Source: Bacillota bacterium (GTDB lineage Bacteria; Bacillota; Clostridia; Acetivibrionales; DTU013). From it: a stretch of 64,000 nt of DNA. This document shows, in pieces, positions 1 through 8,800 of the stretch; the first letter of the stretch is position 1; every line of letters starts with the position of its first letter. The stretch is taken from positions 62,001 through 126,000 of the forward strand of contig JAFABI010000100.1 of the NCBI GenBank assembly GCA_023426125.1, in the 5' to 3' direction. The position numbers and the translations under genes are program-made. The notes below the pieces were generated by a model. That model was not told the DNA's origin. It did no database searches and saw nothing but the letters and a program-made list of their open reading frames with translations.

Positions 1-19
1 CGCCGGAAAGCCGAAGGCT

Positions 20-397
20 TTATTTGCTGTCCCGGAGTGCGCTTGAAAGATCAGGTCTGAGCTTTCTGGCTTCCTTCAGGTAGATATGCCTGATATCCGA
101 ATTTTTTTTGTCCGTATTGAAATGCAGCATAACTCTTATACATTTTTCCATGCTGCCGGGAACGTCGATTTCATAGGTACACAGGAGGGCAATATCGGTC
201 ATGCCCAGTTTCCTTGCCGCAACCGCCGGAAATTCTGCATCAATGTCCCTGGTAACGGTGAAAAAAACGCTGATGATATCTTCAACGTCAATGCTGTTTT
301 CTTTTATTATCTCCGTTAAAACCTCAAGGGTTCCGGAAATGATTTCGTCCGCCGTGTTATGATTGATTGTTGTTGCACCTCTGACTGCCCTTACCAT
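20..397 (-). CDS. aroH: Chorismate mutase, AroH type
   Basis: Monofunctional AroH-class chorismate mutase, which converts chorismate to prephenate for Phe/Tyr synthesis in the cytoplasm. The N-terminal VRAVRGATT, the central CIRVMLHFNT and the C-terminal IRHIYLKEARKLRPDL match the AroH trimer family, including the arginines that bind the substrate. About 125 aa is the normal family length. An in-frame ATG lies five codons upstream, but the chosen ATG has AAGGG seven bases before it and gives the usual family N-terminus, whereas the upstream ATG has no ribosome binding site. The next gene upstream on the same strand is the HutP-family gene. Family confidence is high; the start is likely. Confidence 0.9.
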   Translation of the reverse strand: MVRAVRGATTINHNTADEIISGTLEVLTEIIKENSIDVEDIISVFFTVTRDIDAEFPAVAARKLGMTDIALLCTYEIDVPGSMEKCIRVMLHFNTDKKNSDIRHIYLKEARKLRPDLSSALRDSK

Positions 398-477
398 CGC
401 TTTACCCTTCATTTTATTTTATAGCATTCTTTGCGGAATTCAACCGCTTGAATTTCTATTCCCCATCCGTTTTGTAT

Positions 478-900
478 TTACAGCGCCCTGTGTCCCAGAC
501 CAATCGATACTTCATTCAGATGAAGAAGTCCGATTCCCAAAAAAATAGCGACGCTTATATGATCCCTGTACCGCGCTATTCCGATCTTGCCGCCAACATT
601 CAGGCCTAAAGCCTTGGGCATTATCTGGGAAAGAGCCTCGTGCGTCGCTCCTGCCACCGCGCCTTCCTCGACGTGACCGTCACGGATTACTCCCTCGCGT
701 TTGGATGAAACAACAGCCCGTTCGATGATCTTCATAACGGACGTGATAAATTCTCCGCCATAATCAACGGCAGCCGTTTGTATGCCGATTCTCGCATACT
801 CCGACTGAAGCTGTTTTTCCTCATGCCTGTCGGAAGTTAATGCAATCTTTATTGCCGCCGCAGCGATTTCCTTGCTGCCGAATTCCCTGCTGTTCTCCAC
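478..900 (-). CDS. HutP family protein
   Basis: A 140-aa protein of the HutP family. Bacillus HutP is an RNA-binding antiterminator of the histidine utilisation operon that needs L-histidine and Mg2+. Family hallmarks seen are the N-terminal helix with IAAAAIKIALTSDR, the central SSKREGVIR and the C-terminal GIARYRDHISVAIFLGIGLLHLNEVSIGLGHRAL. No hut genes are nearby, so the target is unknown; clostridial relatives are commonly found away from hut operons. Translation starts at GTG with AGGCAGG upstream. An AT-rich gap of about 190 bases follows upstream. The family call is firm; the regulatory role is inferred. Confidence 0.8.
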   Translation of the reverse strand: MENSREFGSKEIAAAAIKIALTSDRHEEKQLQSEYARIGIQTAAVDYGGEFITSVMKIIERAVVSSKREGVIRDGHVEEGAVAGATHEALSQIMPKALGLNVGGKIGIARYRDHISVAIFLGIGLLHLNEVSIGLGHRAL

Positions 901-1092
901 CTTAAGCTACCTGCCTTAAGCATACTTGTATACGGTCAACTTTAAATATTATGGTATCAAGCCTGATCCTGAATTTAAAAAAGCATTAAACTCAATGCTT
1001 ATGGTATGAAATTGGGCTTAATATCCATCTTGTTCAACTTCATTACATAATTATATAGGAAGAATCCATTTTACACAATAATAATCTGGGAT

Positions 1093-1575
1093 TTAAGACA
1101 GCCTGACCTTAAAAATTTTTAAAACCTCCCGGCCCACGACAAACGTTTTCCCGAGGTATTTTTTATCCATATTGCCGCTGACGGAGGAAACTGAAACGCC
1201 GGTGTTGGCATTCGTCCCGCTTCCATCCAGTTCCACCACGTCGCCGTCACGTACCGTCAGGCTTACTGCCTTGCCCTGGAAGGAAGCTTGTTCCTCGCCG
1301 TTTACAAGGACTTTCAACGCCGGGTAATTTTCAAAACTCCCCAAGGTCAATTCCAGTTTCCCCTCTTTGTAAAGATACTCCTCTTTACCTATCGGCACTC
1401 CCATCATGGAGTCCTTCTCAATCACGGCAGATTTTATTGAAGGAATGAAAATCGCCGCCTGCGTTATAATCAGCAAAAGGAACACAACAAAAAACGATGC
1501 ATAGAGTATGCGCTCGATATCCCTATGTTTTCGTATGACGTTGCTTTTCGTAGCATCTTTTCCGCTGTTATTCAT
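1093..1575 (-). CDS. Membrane-anchored protein of unknown function
   Basis: I do not recognise a named family. The protein of about 160 aa has a basic cytoplasmic N-terminus of about 25 residues, one hydrophobic segment (ILYASFFVVFLLLIITQAAIF), and an extracellular part rich in Gly, Val and Thr that looks beta-stranded, with a YLGKTFVVGREVLKIFKV end. ATG is preferred over a GTG five codons upstream, because GGAG sits nine bases before the ATG. A bitopic surface protein is the most that can be said. Its neighbour upstream is the flavoprotein gene, separated by a palindromic repeat. Confidence 0.65.
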   Translation of the reverse strand: MNNSGKDATKSNVIRKHRDIERILYASFFVVFLLLIITQAAIFIPSIKSAVIEKDSMMGVPIGKEEYLYKEGKLELTLGSFENYPALKVLVNGEEQASFQGKAVSLTVRDGDVVELDGSGTNANTGVSVSSVSGNMDKKYLGKTFVVGREVLKIFKVRLS

Positions 1576-1629
1576 CCGTTTTTTCTCCACTTCCTGTTAC
1601 GAGTACTGAAAACTTAGGAGTACTGCAAA

Positions 1630-1762
1630 TATTACTTCCCGTTTTTCGGAAAATGTTGGCTGCATAGGCGAGCAGCAAATGCAAAGCATTTGCGACCAGC
1701 CCCGGCCGCAATGGACTGCATTTTCCGGAAACCTATACGGGAAGCTATATTTGAACCAGTAC
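1630..1762. repeat. Palindromic dispersed repeat, family A copy 1
   Basis: An intergenic MITE-like element. The ends are imperfect inverted repeats (TTACTTCCCG...CGGAAAATG against CATTTTCCGGAAA...CGGGAAGC), and the middle carries GGCGAGCAGCAAATGCAAAG. Related copies lie at 38819-38950 and, inverted, at 41288-41428. It fills the gap between the membrane protein and the flavoprotein and carries no gene. Confidence 0.7.
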
Positions 1763-2992
1763 TTAGCAGTTCATGCCGGCCAGGCGGCCTGTTGAAAATG
1801 CGATGGTGAGGTTGAAGCCTCCGGTATAGCCGTCAACATCCACCACTTCGCCTGCAAGGAACAGGCCTTTTACCAGCTTTGATTCCATTGTTGAAGGATT
1901 TATTTCGTCGGTGCATACGCCGCCGGCGGTTACGATTGCCTCATTTAACGGCCTGGCGCCCGTTATGGTCAGCTCCAAACCCTTGAAAAGCTTAACCAGC
2001 TTGTGCCTCTCCTCTTTTGTAATCTGGTTGACAGGCTTCTCCGGCGGTATTCCTGACAATTCGGTGATGACAGGAATCAATTTTTGCGGCAGCAAATCAT
2101 CCAGACAATTTTTATACTGCTTCCGTGTATATTTCTCGAAGTCCCGTTGTATGCGGGCATCCAGTACATCAAAATCAAGCGCGGGCTTCAGGTCGATTAC
2201 CAGCTTCACATCCTTGTAGCCAAAGTCCATGATATGACGGCTGCAGCTTAGTATAACGGGGCCGGAAACTCCGAAGTGCGTAAACAGCATTTCTCCGAAA
2301 TCAGTATAAAGCTTTTTCTTTTTTGTATTTACTATAGTTATTGACACATTTTTAAGAGATAATCCCTGAAGATTTCTAACCCAATCCTCTTCTGCCAGAA
2401 GAGGGATAAGCGACGGCTTAAGCTCTGTGATCCTATGACCCGCCGCCCTTGCGATTTCATAGCCGTCTCCGTTGGAGCCTGTTCCGGGGTAGGATGCTCC
2501 TCCGGCTGCAAGGATTACGGCATCACATTCCATCCGCCCGCCGTCTCTAAAAACAACGTGGGTAACTTTTCCATCCCTTATACCCACTTCACGGATAGGG
2601 GATTTCAGCTTCAGCCGGGCGCCGCTGCCGACGGCATATTGATAGAGGACATCGACAACATCCGCTGCGGAATCGGATACCGGGAACACTCTCCCGCCCC
2701 GTTCCACTTTGGTCTGTAGCCCCCTGTTATGAAAGAAGTCTATGATATCCAGATTGGAAAAGCTGTAAAACGAAGAATAGAGAAAATTCCCGTTCCCGGG
2801 AATATTTTCTATAAGCCCTTCCATATCCGTATTATTTGTCAGGTTGCATCTGCCTTTTCCGGAAATCAGCAGCTTTTTGCCCACTTTATCGTTCTTTTCC
2901 GCCAGTATGACCTCAAGGCCCCTTTCGGCAGCCTTGCCGGCAGCCATGAGCCCGGCTGCGCCGGCTCCGATAACAATAACTCTTCTTTTCAT
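1763..2992 (-). CDS. NAD(P)/FAD-dependent oxidoreductase, HI0933/BaiN-like
   Basis: Flavoprotein of the HI0933/YhiN/BaiN family (about 410 aa, normal length). The dinucleotide-binding motif is at the N-terminus (VIVIGAGAAGLMAAGKAAERG), followed by the family signature KKLLISGKGRCNLTN, an internal AVILAAGGASYPGTGSNGDGY, and the C-terminal FLAGEVVDVDGYTGGFNL that closes the FAD site. BaiN of bile-acid degraders is one named member, but most members have no proven substrate, so the reaction here is unknown. The ATG was chosen because GGGAG lies just upstream; an in-frame GTG nine codons earlier has no proper binding site. It lies just downstream of the MurR/RpiR gene and is probably co-transcribed with it. 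Confidence 0.85.
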   Translation of the reverse strand: MKRRVIVIGAGAAGLMAAGKAAERGLEVILAEKNDKVGKKLLISGKGRCNLTNNTDMEGLIENIPGNGNFLYSSFYSFSNLDIIDFFHNRGLQTKVERGGRVFPVSDSAADVVDVLYQYAVGSGARLKLKSPIREVGIRDGKVTHVVFRDGGRMECDAVILAAGGASYPGTGSNGDGYEIARAAGHRITELKPSLIPLLAEEDWVRNLQGLSLKNVSITIVNTKKKKLYTDFGEMLFTHFGVSGPVILSCSRHIMDFGYKDVKLVIDLKPALDFDVLDARIQRDFEKYTRKQYKNCLDDLLPQKLIPVITELSGIPPEKPVNQITKEERHKLVKLFKGLELTITGARPLNEAIVTAGGVCTDEINPSTMESKLVKGLFLAGEVVDVDGYTGGFNLTIAFSTGRLAGMNC

Positions 2993-3021
2993 TTTTCTCC
3001 CGTTTCTATATGCGTGCACCC

Positions 3022-3924
3022 TTAATAGTCAATTTTCCTGTAAGGCTCGGCATTTTCATATTTCTCGTATACCTGGTATTCATCCCAGATGGTTTCAAGC
3101 TTTTCAAAGGTCTGATAAATGCTTTCCTTTTTTCTGGCGCCGATTGCAACGATTAATGCATTTATAACGCTCAGGGGCGCCACCAGCGAGTCAACGAAGG
3201 ATGCCATGTCGCTTCTTGCAATGATGGAATGGTCCGCACAACTTGCAATGGGTGATTCGCCGCTGTCGGTGATGGCAATGACCGTTGCACCCTGGCTCTT
3301 TACAAACTGCATTGCTTTGGTCGTCCGCTTTGAATATCTGGGGAAGCTTATACCGATTACCGCATCGCCTTCCGAAGCTCTCAGGATCTGTTCAAACATT
3401 TCACTTACGCTGGTGGTATGCACCAGTCTGACATTGTCGAAGATCAAATTGAAATAAAAGCCCAGAAAGCTGGCCAGAGGCGCGGAACTGCGAACCCCCA
3501 GGATATAAATCTTTTTTGCATTTAAAATGCACTCCACGATCTTGTTGAAACTGGTTTGATCGATTTCCTCCAGCGTGAGCTTAAGCTTCTCCATATCGGA
3601 ATGCAATACGCTTTTTAAAATGTTGTCCTCGTTTATCCGGTTTGACGAAACCTCTATCCGCTGAACGGAGGTGAGCTTGCTCTTAATAAGCTCCTGCAGC
3701 ACTTTCTGAAGCTTTGGATAGCCGTCATACCCCAGCTCTATTGCAAACCGCACCACGGTAGATTCACTTACCCCTACCACCTCTCCAAGCCTGGCCGCCG
3801 TCATGAAAGCGGCTTTCTCATAATGGTTTATTATATAGTTTGCAATTAATTTCTGTCCTTTACTCATTTCGGACAGATTTTCCTGAATCCGCCGGATCAT
3901 GTCATATGTTTTGCCTTCCATCAT
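3022..3924 (-). CDS. MurR/RpiR family transcriptional regulator
   Basis: A 300-aa regulator with an N-terminal RpiR helix-turn-helix (about residues 1-77; SKGQKLIANYI, VSESTVVRFAIELGYDGYPKLQ) and a C-terminal SIS sugar-phosphate-binding domain (about 120-260; IYILGVRSSAPLASFLGFYF, VIGISFPRYSKRTTKAMQFVKSQGATVIAITDS). Members sense phosphosugars and control sugar or amino-sugar catabolism. No sugar gene is adjacent, so the ligand is unknown. GGGGG lies five bases before the ATG, and a second ATG follows at once. The C-terminus has a tail ending EKYENAEPYRKIDY. Confidence 0.9.
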   Translation of the reverse strand: MMEGKTYDMIRRIQENLSEMSKGQKLIANYIINHYEKAAFMTAARLGEVVGVSESTVVRFAIELGYDGYPKLQKVLQELIKSKLTSVQRIEVSSNRINEDNILKSVLHSDMEKLKLTLEEIDQTSFNKIVECILNAKKIYILGVRSSAPLASFLGFYFNLIFDNVRLVHTTSVSEMFEQILRASEGDAVIGISFPRYSKRTTKAMQFVKSQGATVIAITDSGESPIASCADHSIIARSDMASFVDSLVAPLSVINALIVAIGARKKESIYQTFEKLETIWDEYQVYEKYENAEPYRKIDY

Positions 3925-4130
3925 TATTACCCCCTTTCATTTCATCCCTTTCATTTTACATTTTTGCAGGTTAAAAATCAAGAGGCTGCATTTTTATCTC
4001 GGTGTATGACCTTAAGGAAATTATCATATCCTATCCTTAAGTTTATTTTTGCAGGATTTGCTTCATCGCTCCTGAAAAGATCAGGTAAAAAGGTTATCCA
4101 GTGGGCTTAAAACGGCTTTGGGAGGTTTAC

Positions 4131-4769
4131 ATGCTTCAGATTGACGACGCGGGCAGCGGCAGCTTTATTGGCGGGACCTGCATAGGGATCTACCGCCCGG
4201 AATCCAATGATTATTATTTTGACATCATTCCGGTGGAGCTTTACAACAAGGAAAACTTTAAAAAGAAATATTACCTTGACAATGTGGTGGACATCATCGC
4301 AAAAGGCCTTCACAATTTTAATCTACCAAAAAGCGAAACGATCGAAATTTGCAGGGGCTACATGTTTGAAAAGCTGAAAGGCTGGCTCGACGACAACGGC
4401 TATACCTGGTACTGCACTCAAATCAGCGGCCGCGCCCAGGAAATCATTGAAAAGAATTTCGAATTATATACCGAAAGGCTTGGATTGCCCAGGCAATACA
4501 TAAAGTATACCCGGTATCCCTTTCATTTTCACAAGCTCCTTCGGTGGGTCTATGCCGACTACGACAAAAGGATCCGGCATTGTAAGGTTGGCTGGAAAAG
4601 CTGGCAGAAAATCGAGGGCATACGGCCCGCGCTGACCTATGGCATCATGCAGACTCCTTACCTCTCCTGCCTGAAATGCGGTAAAAACATCCGCAAGGGC
4701 AGTAAAATAAGGATCTTGAAGTATACCAGCAACAGGGAAAATTATGTTTACATGCATGAGAGGTGCTGA
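4131..4769 (+). CDS. Conserved hypothetical protein with C-terminal Cys pairs
   Basis: Unknown 212-aa cytoplasmic protein. The N-terminus (MLQIDDAGSGSFIGGTCIGIYR) with alternating strands and acidic residues is reminiscent of an RNase H-like fold, but I cannot show this. The C-terminus carries CLKCG followed by HERC, a plausible zinc ribbon. GGGAGG five bases before the ATG fixes the start; a GTG ten codons upstream lacks a site. The gene is transcribed alone, divergent from the MurR/RpiR gene and opposite to most of the window. No function is assigned. Confidence 0.7.
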   Translation: MLQIDDAGSGSFIGGTCIGIYRPESNDYYFDIIPVELYNKENFKKKYYLDNVVDIIAKGLHNFNLPKSETIEICRGYMFEKLKGWLDDNGYTWYCTQISGRAQEIIEKNFELYTERLGLPRQYIKYTRYPFHFHKLLRWVYADYDKRIRHCKVGWKSWQKIEGIRPALTYGIMQTPYLSCLKCGKNIRKGSKIRILKYTSNRENYVYMHERC

Positions 4770-4876
4770 AAGAAGCAAAACTTTTATTGGAATGAATGCA
4801 AACCAACAGGTAGTACTTTTTTGATTCTCTGAAGGGCAGCCGCAATTCTGTATGGCATGGTTTCATTCTTGAGGAT

Positions 4877-4911
4877 GCGCAATGCGCCCCCTATACTTCA
4901 GGCGCGCACTC
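4877..4911. repeat. Short GC-rich palindromic repeat, family B (degenerate)
   Basis: GCGCAATGCGCCCC followed by GGCGCGC. It is a degraded member of the GCGCAATGCGCGCCC family that recurs at 10519, 10765, 38012 and 55941. It sits between a convergent gene pair. Confidence 0.5.
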
Positions 4912-4930
4912 TGCGGCAGCATTTTATCAT

Positions 4931-4960
4931 AAAAAAGGACTGCCTCTTTAGACAGTCCTC
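4931..4960 (-). terminator. Rho-independent terminator of the oadA-like operon
   Basis: On the minus strand AGGACTG and CAGTCCT pair across an 11-base loop and are followed by a run of six T. It lies 10 bases after the stop codon of the oadA-like gene. Confidence 0.85.
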
Positions 4961-4969
4961 TCTTTATCC

Positions 4970-6367
4970 TTATACCGGATGAACCTTATCCTTGTAATCC
5001 ACTAATGTGCTGTCAATCTTATATTTCTGGGCCTGGCGGTATTTAAAGAAGGTTTCCGCCACCTGCGGGAACAATGCGTAGGATAAAACATCTTCATCCT
5101 GCTCCATATATTCCTTCATATGGCCTTTTATATTCTCAAGCTCAGGCGCGATCAGGTCCGCAGGCCTGCAGGTAATTTGTTCTTCCTCGCCGAGTATTTT
5201 CTTTTTGATTTCTTCCGGAATGGGAGCAGGTGTTTTGCCGTATTCTCCCTTCACCAGCATTCTGGATTCCTTGGGCACCATTTTGTATCTTTCACCGGCT
5301 ACGACATTCATCACAGCCTGAGTTCCTACGATCTGGCTTGTAGGCGTAACCAGAGGCGGATAACCGAAATCTTCCCTGACTCTGGGCACTTCCTTTAAAA
5401 CCTCTTCATATTTGTCGGACTTTCCCGCCTGCTTCAACTGGGAAACCAGATTGGACAACATACCGCCGGGAACCTGATAGATCAGTGCATTTACGTCGAC
5501 ACCCATCATTTTCACATCCAGCAGTCCGCTTTCCACATACTTCTCCTTTATCGGCCTGAAGTATTCCGCAATCTCGCTTAAGCGTTCCAGCTCGAGTCCC
5601 GTATCATATTCGGTGCCTTTCAAGGAAGCCACCAGAGGCTCCGTGGGAGGCTGCGAAGTTCCCATGGCCATGGGTGAAATCGCGCAATCGACGATATCAA
5701 CACCGGCTTCGATGGCCTTCATGTACGTCATGGAAGCCGTACCGCTGGTATAATGCGTATGGAGCTGAATCGGCACCTTGATGTATTCCTTCAGGGCTTT
5801 TACAAGCTCATAGGCTGGGTACGGCAACAGCAAGCCTGCCATATCCTTTATGCAGATGGAATCGGCGCCCATTTCCACCAGCTGCCTGGAGTCCTTCACA
5901 AAGTGCTCAAGGCTGTGAACAGGGCTGACCGTATAGCTGAAACACCCCTGTGCGTGGCCTCCTTCCTTTTTACAGGCTTTTATTGCAGTTTCAAGATTCC
6001 TGACGTCATTCAATGCATCAAATATTCTGATTACATCAATCCCGTTGGCGATGGATTTTTGCACAAAAAACTCCACCACGTCATCGGCATAATGCTTATA
6101 CCCCAGCAGGTTCTGACCTCTCAGCAGCATCTGCAGCTTGGTGTTTTTCACCTGTTTCCTGATCTTTCTGAGTCTTTCCCAAGGGTCTTCATTCAGGAAT
6201 CGGAGGCAGGAGTCAAAGGTAGCTCCACCCCAGCATTCAAGGGAATTATAGCCTATCTTGTCCAGCTTCTCCAGTACGGGAAGCATATCGTCGGTTTTCA
6301 TCCTGGTGGCTATCAAGGATTGATGAGCATCCCGCAGGACCGTTTCGGTTATTCTAACCTTACCCAT
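4970..6367 (-). CDS. oadA: Oxaloacetate decarboxylase alpha / pyruvate carboxylase subunit B
   Basis: Carboxyltransferase subunit that moves CO2 between an oxo acid (oxaloacetate/pyruvate) and biotin on a separate carrier protein. The N-terminal HMGL-like TIM barrel begins VRITETVLRDAHQSLIATRM. Metal and catalytic motifs include SICIKDMAGLL (the carbamylated lysine) and QLHTHYTSGTASM. The C-terminal conserved carboxylase domain (TPTSQIVGTQAVMNV) follows, and there is no fused biotin domain, which fits the separate carrier upstream. A GGAGG-type site about 11 bases before the ATG sets the start; a longer reading frame would run into the biotin carrier gene. With the biotin carrier and the MmdA-like protein it probably forms a cytoplasmic decarboxylase or transcarboxylase. 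Confidence 0.92.
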   Translation of the reverse strand: MGKVRITETVLRDAHQSLIATRMKTDDMLPVLEKLDKIGYNSLECWGGATFDSCLRFLNEDPWERLRKIRKQVKNTKLQMLLRGQNLLGYKHYADDVVEFFVQKSIANGIDVIRIFDALNDVRNLETAIKACKKEGGHAQGCFSYTVSPVHSLEHFVKDSRQLVEMGADSICIKDMAGLLLPYPAYELVKALKEYIKVPIQLHTHYTSGTASMTYMKAIEAGVDIVDCAISPMAMGTSQPPTEPLVASLKGTEYDTGLELERLSEIAEYFRPIKEKYVESGLLDVKMMGVDVNALIYQVPGGMLSNLVSQLKQAGKSDKYEEVLKEVPRVREDFGYPPLVTPTSQIVGTQAVMNVVAGERYKMVPKESRMLVKGEYGKTPAPIPEEIKKKILGEEEQITCRPADLIAPELENIKGHMKEYMEQDEDVLSYALFPQVAETFFKYRQAQKYKIDSTLVDYKDKVHPV

Positions 6368-6383
6368 TTCTATGACCTCCTCC

Positions 6384-6788
6384 TTAAGTGAGCGATACAA
6401 GGACATCTCCGGCGTTGACGGAGGAGCCTTTTGCGACATTTACCGAGGATATTTTCCCATCCGCAGCGGCAACGATTTCATTTTCCATTTTCATGGCTTC
6501 CAGGATCAAAAGAACCTGTCCTTTTTTTACGGCATCGCCGGCATTGACATTTACTTTCAAAATGGTTCCCGGCATGGGAGCCGTAATGGTGGTAGCTCCG
6601 GCAGGCACGGCGCTGCTGACTGCAGCGGGCTTTGGCGCGGGTGCTGCCGGTGCAAGCTTTGGCGCAGGTGCAGCAGTCCTGACGGCAGGTTCAGGCTGGA
6701 CTGCCGGTGCAGATACCGTATTATCCTTAACTTCCTCTACTTCAACTTCATATTGATTTCCGTTAACTGTTATCAAGTACTTCTTCAT
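6384..6788 (-). CDS. Biotin carboxyl carrier protein of decarboxylase/transcarboxylase
   Basis: 134-aa biotin carrier (gamma subunit type). The N-terminus (MKKYLITVNGNQYEVEVEEV) is typical of methylmalonyl-CoA/oxaloacetate decarboxylase carriers. A flexible Pro/Ala linker follows (about residues 28-60), then a biotinyl domain with EAMKMENEI, where Lys100 carries biotin. It is 16 bases upstream of the oadA-like gene and downstream of the small protein and carboxyltransferase genes, so all four are likely co-transcribed. It shuttles the carboxyl group between the two transferase subunits. Confidence 0.93.
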   Translation of the reverse strand: MKKYLITVNGNQYEVEVEEVKDNTVSAPAVQPEPAVRTAAPAPKLAPAAPAPKPAAVSSAVPAGATTITAPMPGTILKVNVNAGDAVKKGQVLLILEAMKMENEIVAAADGKISSVNVAKGSSVNAGDVLVSLT

Positions 6789-6864
6789 CGTAAATCCTCC
6801 TATATTAAGTAAATATTCATATCAAACGGTTCATGCCTGTCGTCGGTCGTTATCACCGGACGTT

Positions 6865-7056
6865 CTACAGCGTGTTCAAATTTCTGGTAAGCCTCTCAAA
6901 TCTGCCTGTCGCACTCCATACCGGAGTCACCTGGGAAATTCTCCGTATGGCTTTCACTTCCAGCTTGTGGCCCGGCCTGGTGTTTTGTGAGGCCACTGCC
7001 GCCGCGATCACAGCCAGAATCTCACCGCTTAAGTCATTGTTCATCTTGACATACAT
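6865..7056 (-). CDS. Small protein of the decarboxylase cluster (63 aa)
   Basis: Short protein encoded between the carboxyltransferase and biotin carrier genes. It has an N-terminal helix (LSGEILAVIAAAVASQNT) and a basic middle (LEVKAIRRISQVTPVWSATGRFERL). Similar short proteins with an RRISQ...PVW...GR core are found at this place in other clostridial decarboxylase clusters, and their function is not known to me. Two ATGs are possible: the first has AAGGA four bases upstream, the second (at 7044) has it twelve bases upstream. It is too short and too polar to be OadG, and no sodium-pump beta subunit lies nearby. Confidence 0.7.
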   Translation of the reverse strand: MYVKMNNDLSGEILAVIAAAVASQNTRPGHKLEVKAIRRISQVTPVWSATGRFERLTRNLNTL

Positions 7057-7249
7057 TCCTTTCGCCTTAACTTACATCCCGAGTCCACGGCCAGGAGCCA
7101 TCAAAGCTGCTTCTTTCCGAGGCCGGGAAAATCTTCCGGTAATGCCGTCAGCGGAAGCGCAACCAATACGCGCTCCTGCTGAGATCGTTCAAGCAGGGAC
7201 ATTCCTCGACGCTTACGTCCTGCGGCGGGAGAGGTGTGTCCCCTCACCT

Positions 7250-8800
7250 CTACAGCGGAATGTTTCCATGCTTTTTGGAAGGCCTGCTTTCCCTCTTGCT
7301 GGCGAGCATCTCTAGAGCGTTTATCAGTCTGATCCTGGTGGTCGCCGGATCAATGACGTCATCCACATACCCTCTGGCGGCCGCCACATAGGGGGTTGAG
7401 AACTTTTCCCTGTATTCTTCTATCTTTTCGTTTCTCGCAGCTACCGGATCGTCTGCGGCTGCTATTTCCTTGCGGAAAATAATATTGGCCGCTCCGTCCG
7501 CTCCCATTACCGCAATCTCAGCGCTTGGCCACGCAAAAACCATGTCTGCGCCCAAATGCTTGCTGTTCATTGCTATATATGCGCCACCGTAAGCCTTCCT
7601 GACTATAACATTGATCTTGGGAACCGTCGCCTCGGAAAATGCGTACAAAAGCTTGGCTCCATGCCTGATAACGCCGCCGTATTCCTGGCCTACGCCCGGC
7701 AGATAGCCTGACGTATCGGTGAATGTGATAATCGGTACGTTGAAAGCGTCACAGAAGCGTATGAACCTGGCTCCTTTATCGGCTGAATTGATGTCCAGCA
7801 CGCCGGCCATGACATTGGGCTGGTTTGCTATGATCCCGATGGTGCTGCCGTTCATTCTGGCAAAACCAATGACGATATTCTTTGCAAAATGCTTGTGGAT
7901 CTCAAAGAAATCGCCGTTATCAACGACTTTTTCTATAACATCCTTGATATCATAGGGTTTGTTGGCATTATCGGGGATTAGTTCGCAAAGTTCCTCCGAA
8001 AGCCTGTTCAGGTCGTCCGTTACCGCGTATGCAGGCATATCGGACAGGTTGTTGTCCGGAAGGAAGCTGATCAGCCGCTTAATGTCCTTGATGCATTCGT
8101 CTTCATTGGAGCTTTTGAAATGGGCAACGCCGCTTTTGGAATTATGGACATCGGCGCCGCCAAGGGACTCCGCAGATACATCTTCCCCGGTCACGGCCTT
8201 AATGACCTGAGGTCCGGTTATGAACATATTGCTGGTTTTTTCCACCATGAAAATGAAATCGGTGATTGCCGGGGAGTAAACCGCACCGCCCGCGCAAGGT
8301 CCCATGATTACGGATATTTGCGGGATAACGCCCGAAGCGAGGGTGTTTCTGTAGAAAATCTCGCCATAACCGCAGAGGGAATCAATGCCCTCCTCTATCC
8401 TTGCTCCGCCCGAATCGTTGATGCTGATGAAAGGAGCGCCCATTTTTACCGCCATATCCATTACCTTGGTGATCTTTCTTGCATGCGCTTCCCCCAGAGA
8501 ACCTCCGATAACGGTAAAATCCTGGGATGAAACAAAGACAAGTCTTCCGTCGATGTTTCCATAACCGGTTACAACACCGTCTCCGGATACTTTCTTTTTC
8601 TGCATGTCGAAATCAATGGCCCTGGTTTCAACAAAAGCATCCATTTCCACAAAGGTGTTGCTGTCAAAAAGCCTGTCAATTCTTTCTCTGGCCGCCATCT
8701 TGCCCGACTCGTGCTGCTTGGCAATCCTGTCGGCTCCGCCTCCTTGCTCAAGCTTTTCCTTTTTGCTTTGAAGCAGGTTGATCTTATCCATCGTCGCCAT
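7250..8800 (-). CDS. mmdA: Acyl-CoA carboxyltransferase, methylmalonyl-CoA decarboxylase alpha-like
   Basis: 516-aa carboxyltransferase of the PccB/MmdA family, which acts on a CoA thioester (methylmalonyl-CoA or propionyl-CoA) and the biotin carrier. Seen are the crotonase-fold oxyanion motifs ISINDSGGARIEEGI and GPCAGGAVYSPAITDF in the N-terminal half, and DTSGYLPGVGQE and RKAYGGAYIAMNSKHLGAD in the C-terminal half. The SKKHGNIPL end is typical of MmdA. GAGGTG seven bases before the ATG supports the start. It is the first gene of the operon. Between it and the 63-aa gene are about 190 bases in which I see no gene. Together with the OadA-like subunit, a transcarboxylase linking propionyl-CoA and oxaloacetate metabolism is possible. 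Confidence 0.92.
   Translation of the reverse strand: MATMDKINLLQSKKEKLEQGGGADRIAKQHESGKMAARERIDRLFDSNTFVEMDAFVETRAIDFDMQKKKVSGDGVVTGYGNIDGRLVFVSSQDFTVIGGSLGEAHARKITKVMDMAVKMGAPFISINDSGGARIEEGIDSLCGYGEIFYRNTLASGVIPQISVIMGPCAGGAVYSPAITDFIFMVEKTSNMFITGPQVIKAVTGEDVSAESLGGADVHNSKSGVAHFKSSNEDECIKDIKRLISFLPDNNLSDMPAYAVTDDLNRLSEELCELIPDNANKPYDIKDVIEKVVDNGDFFEIHKHFAKNIVIGFARMNGSTIGIIANQPNVMAGVLDINSADKGARFIRFCDAFNVPIITFTDTSGYLPGVGQEYGGVIRHGAKLLYAFSEATVPKINVIVRKAYGGAYIAMNSKHLGADMVFAWPSAEIAVMGADGAANIIFRKEIAAADDPVAARNEKIEEYREKFSTPYVAAARGYVDDVIDPATTRIRLINALEMLASKRESRPSKKHGNIPL

Noticed and set aside
7057..7249. Search for a hidden OadG gene between the MmdA-like and 63-aa genes
   Set aside because: The stretch is too short, has stops in all frames on the minus strand and shows no hydrophobic helix.
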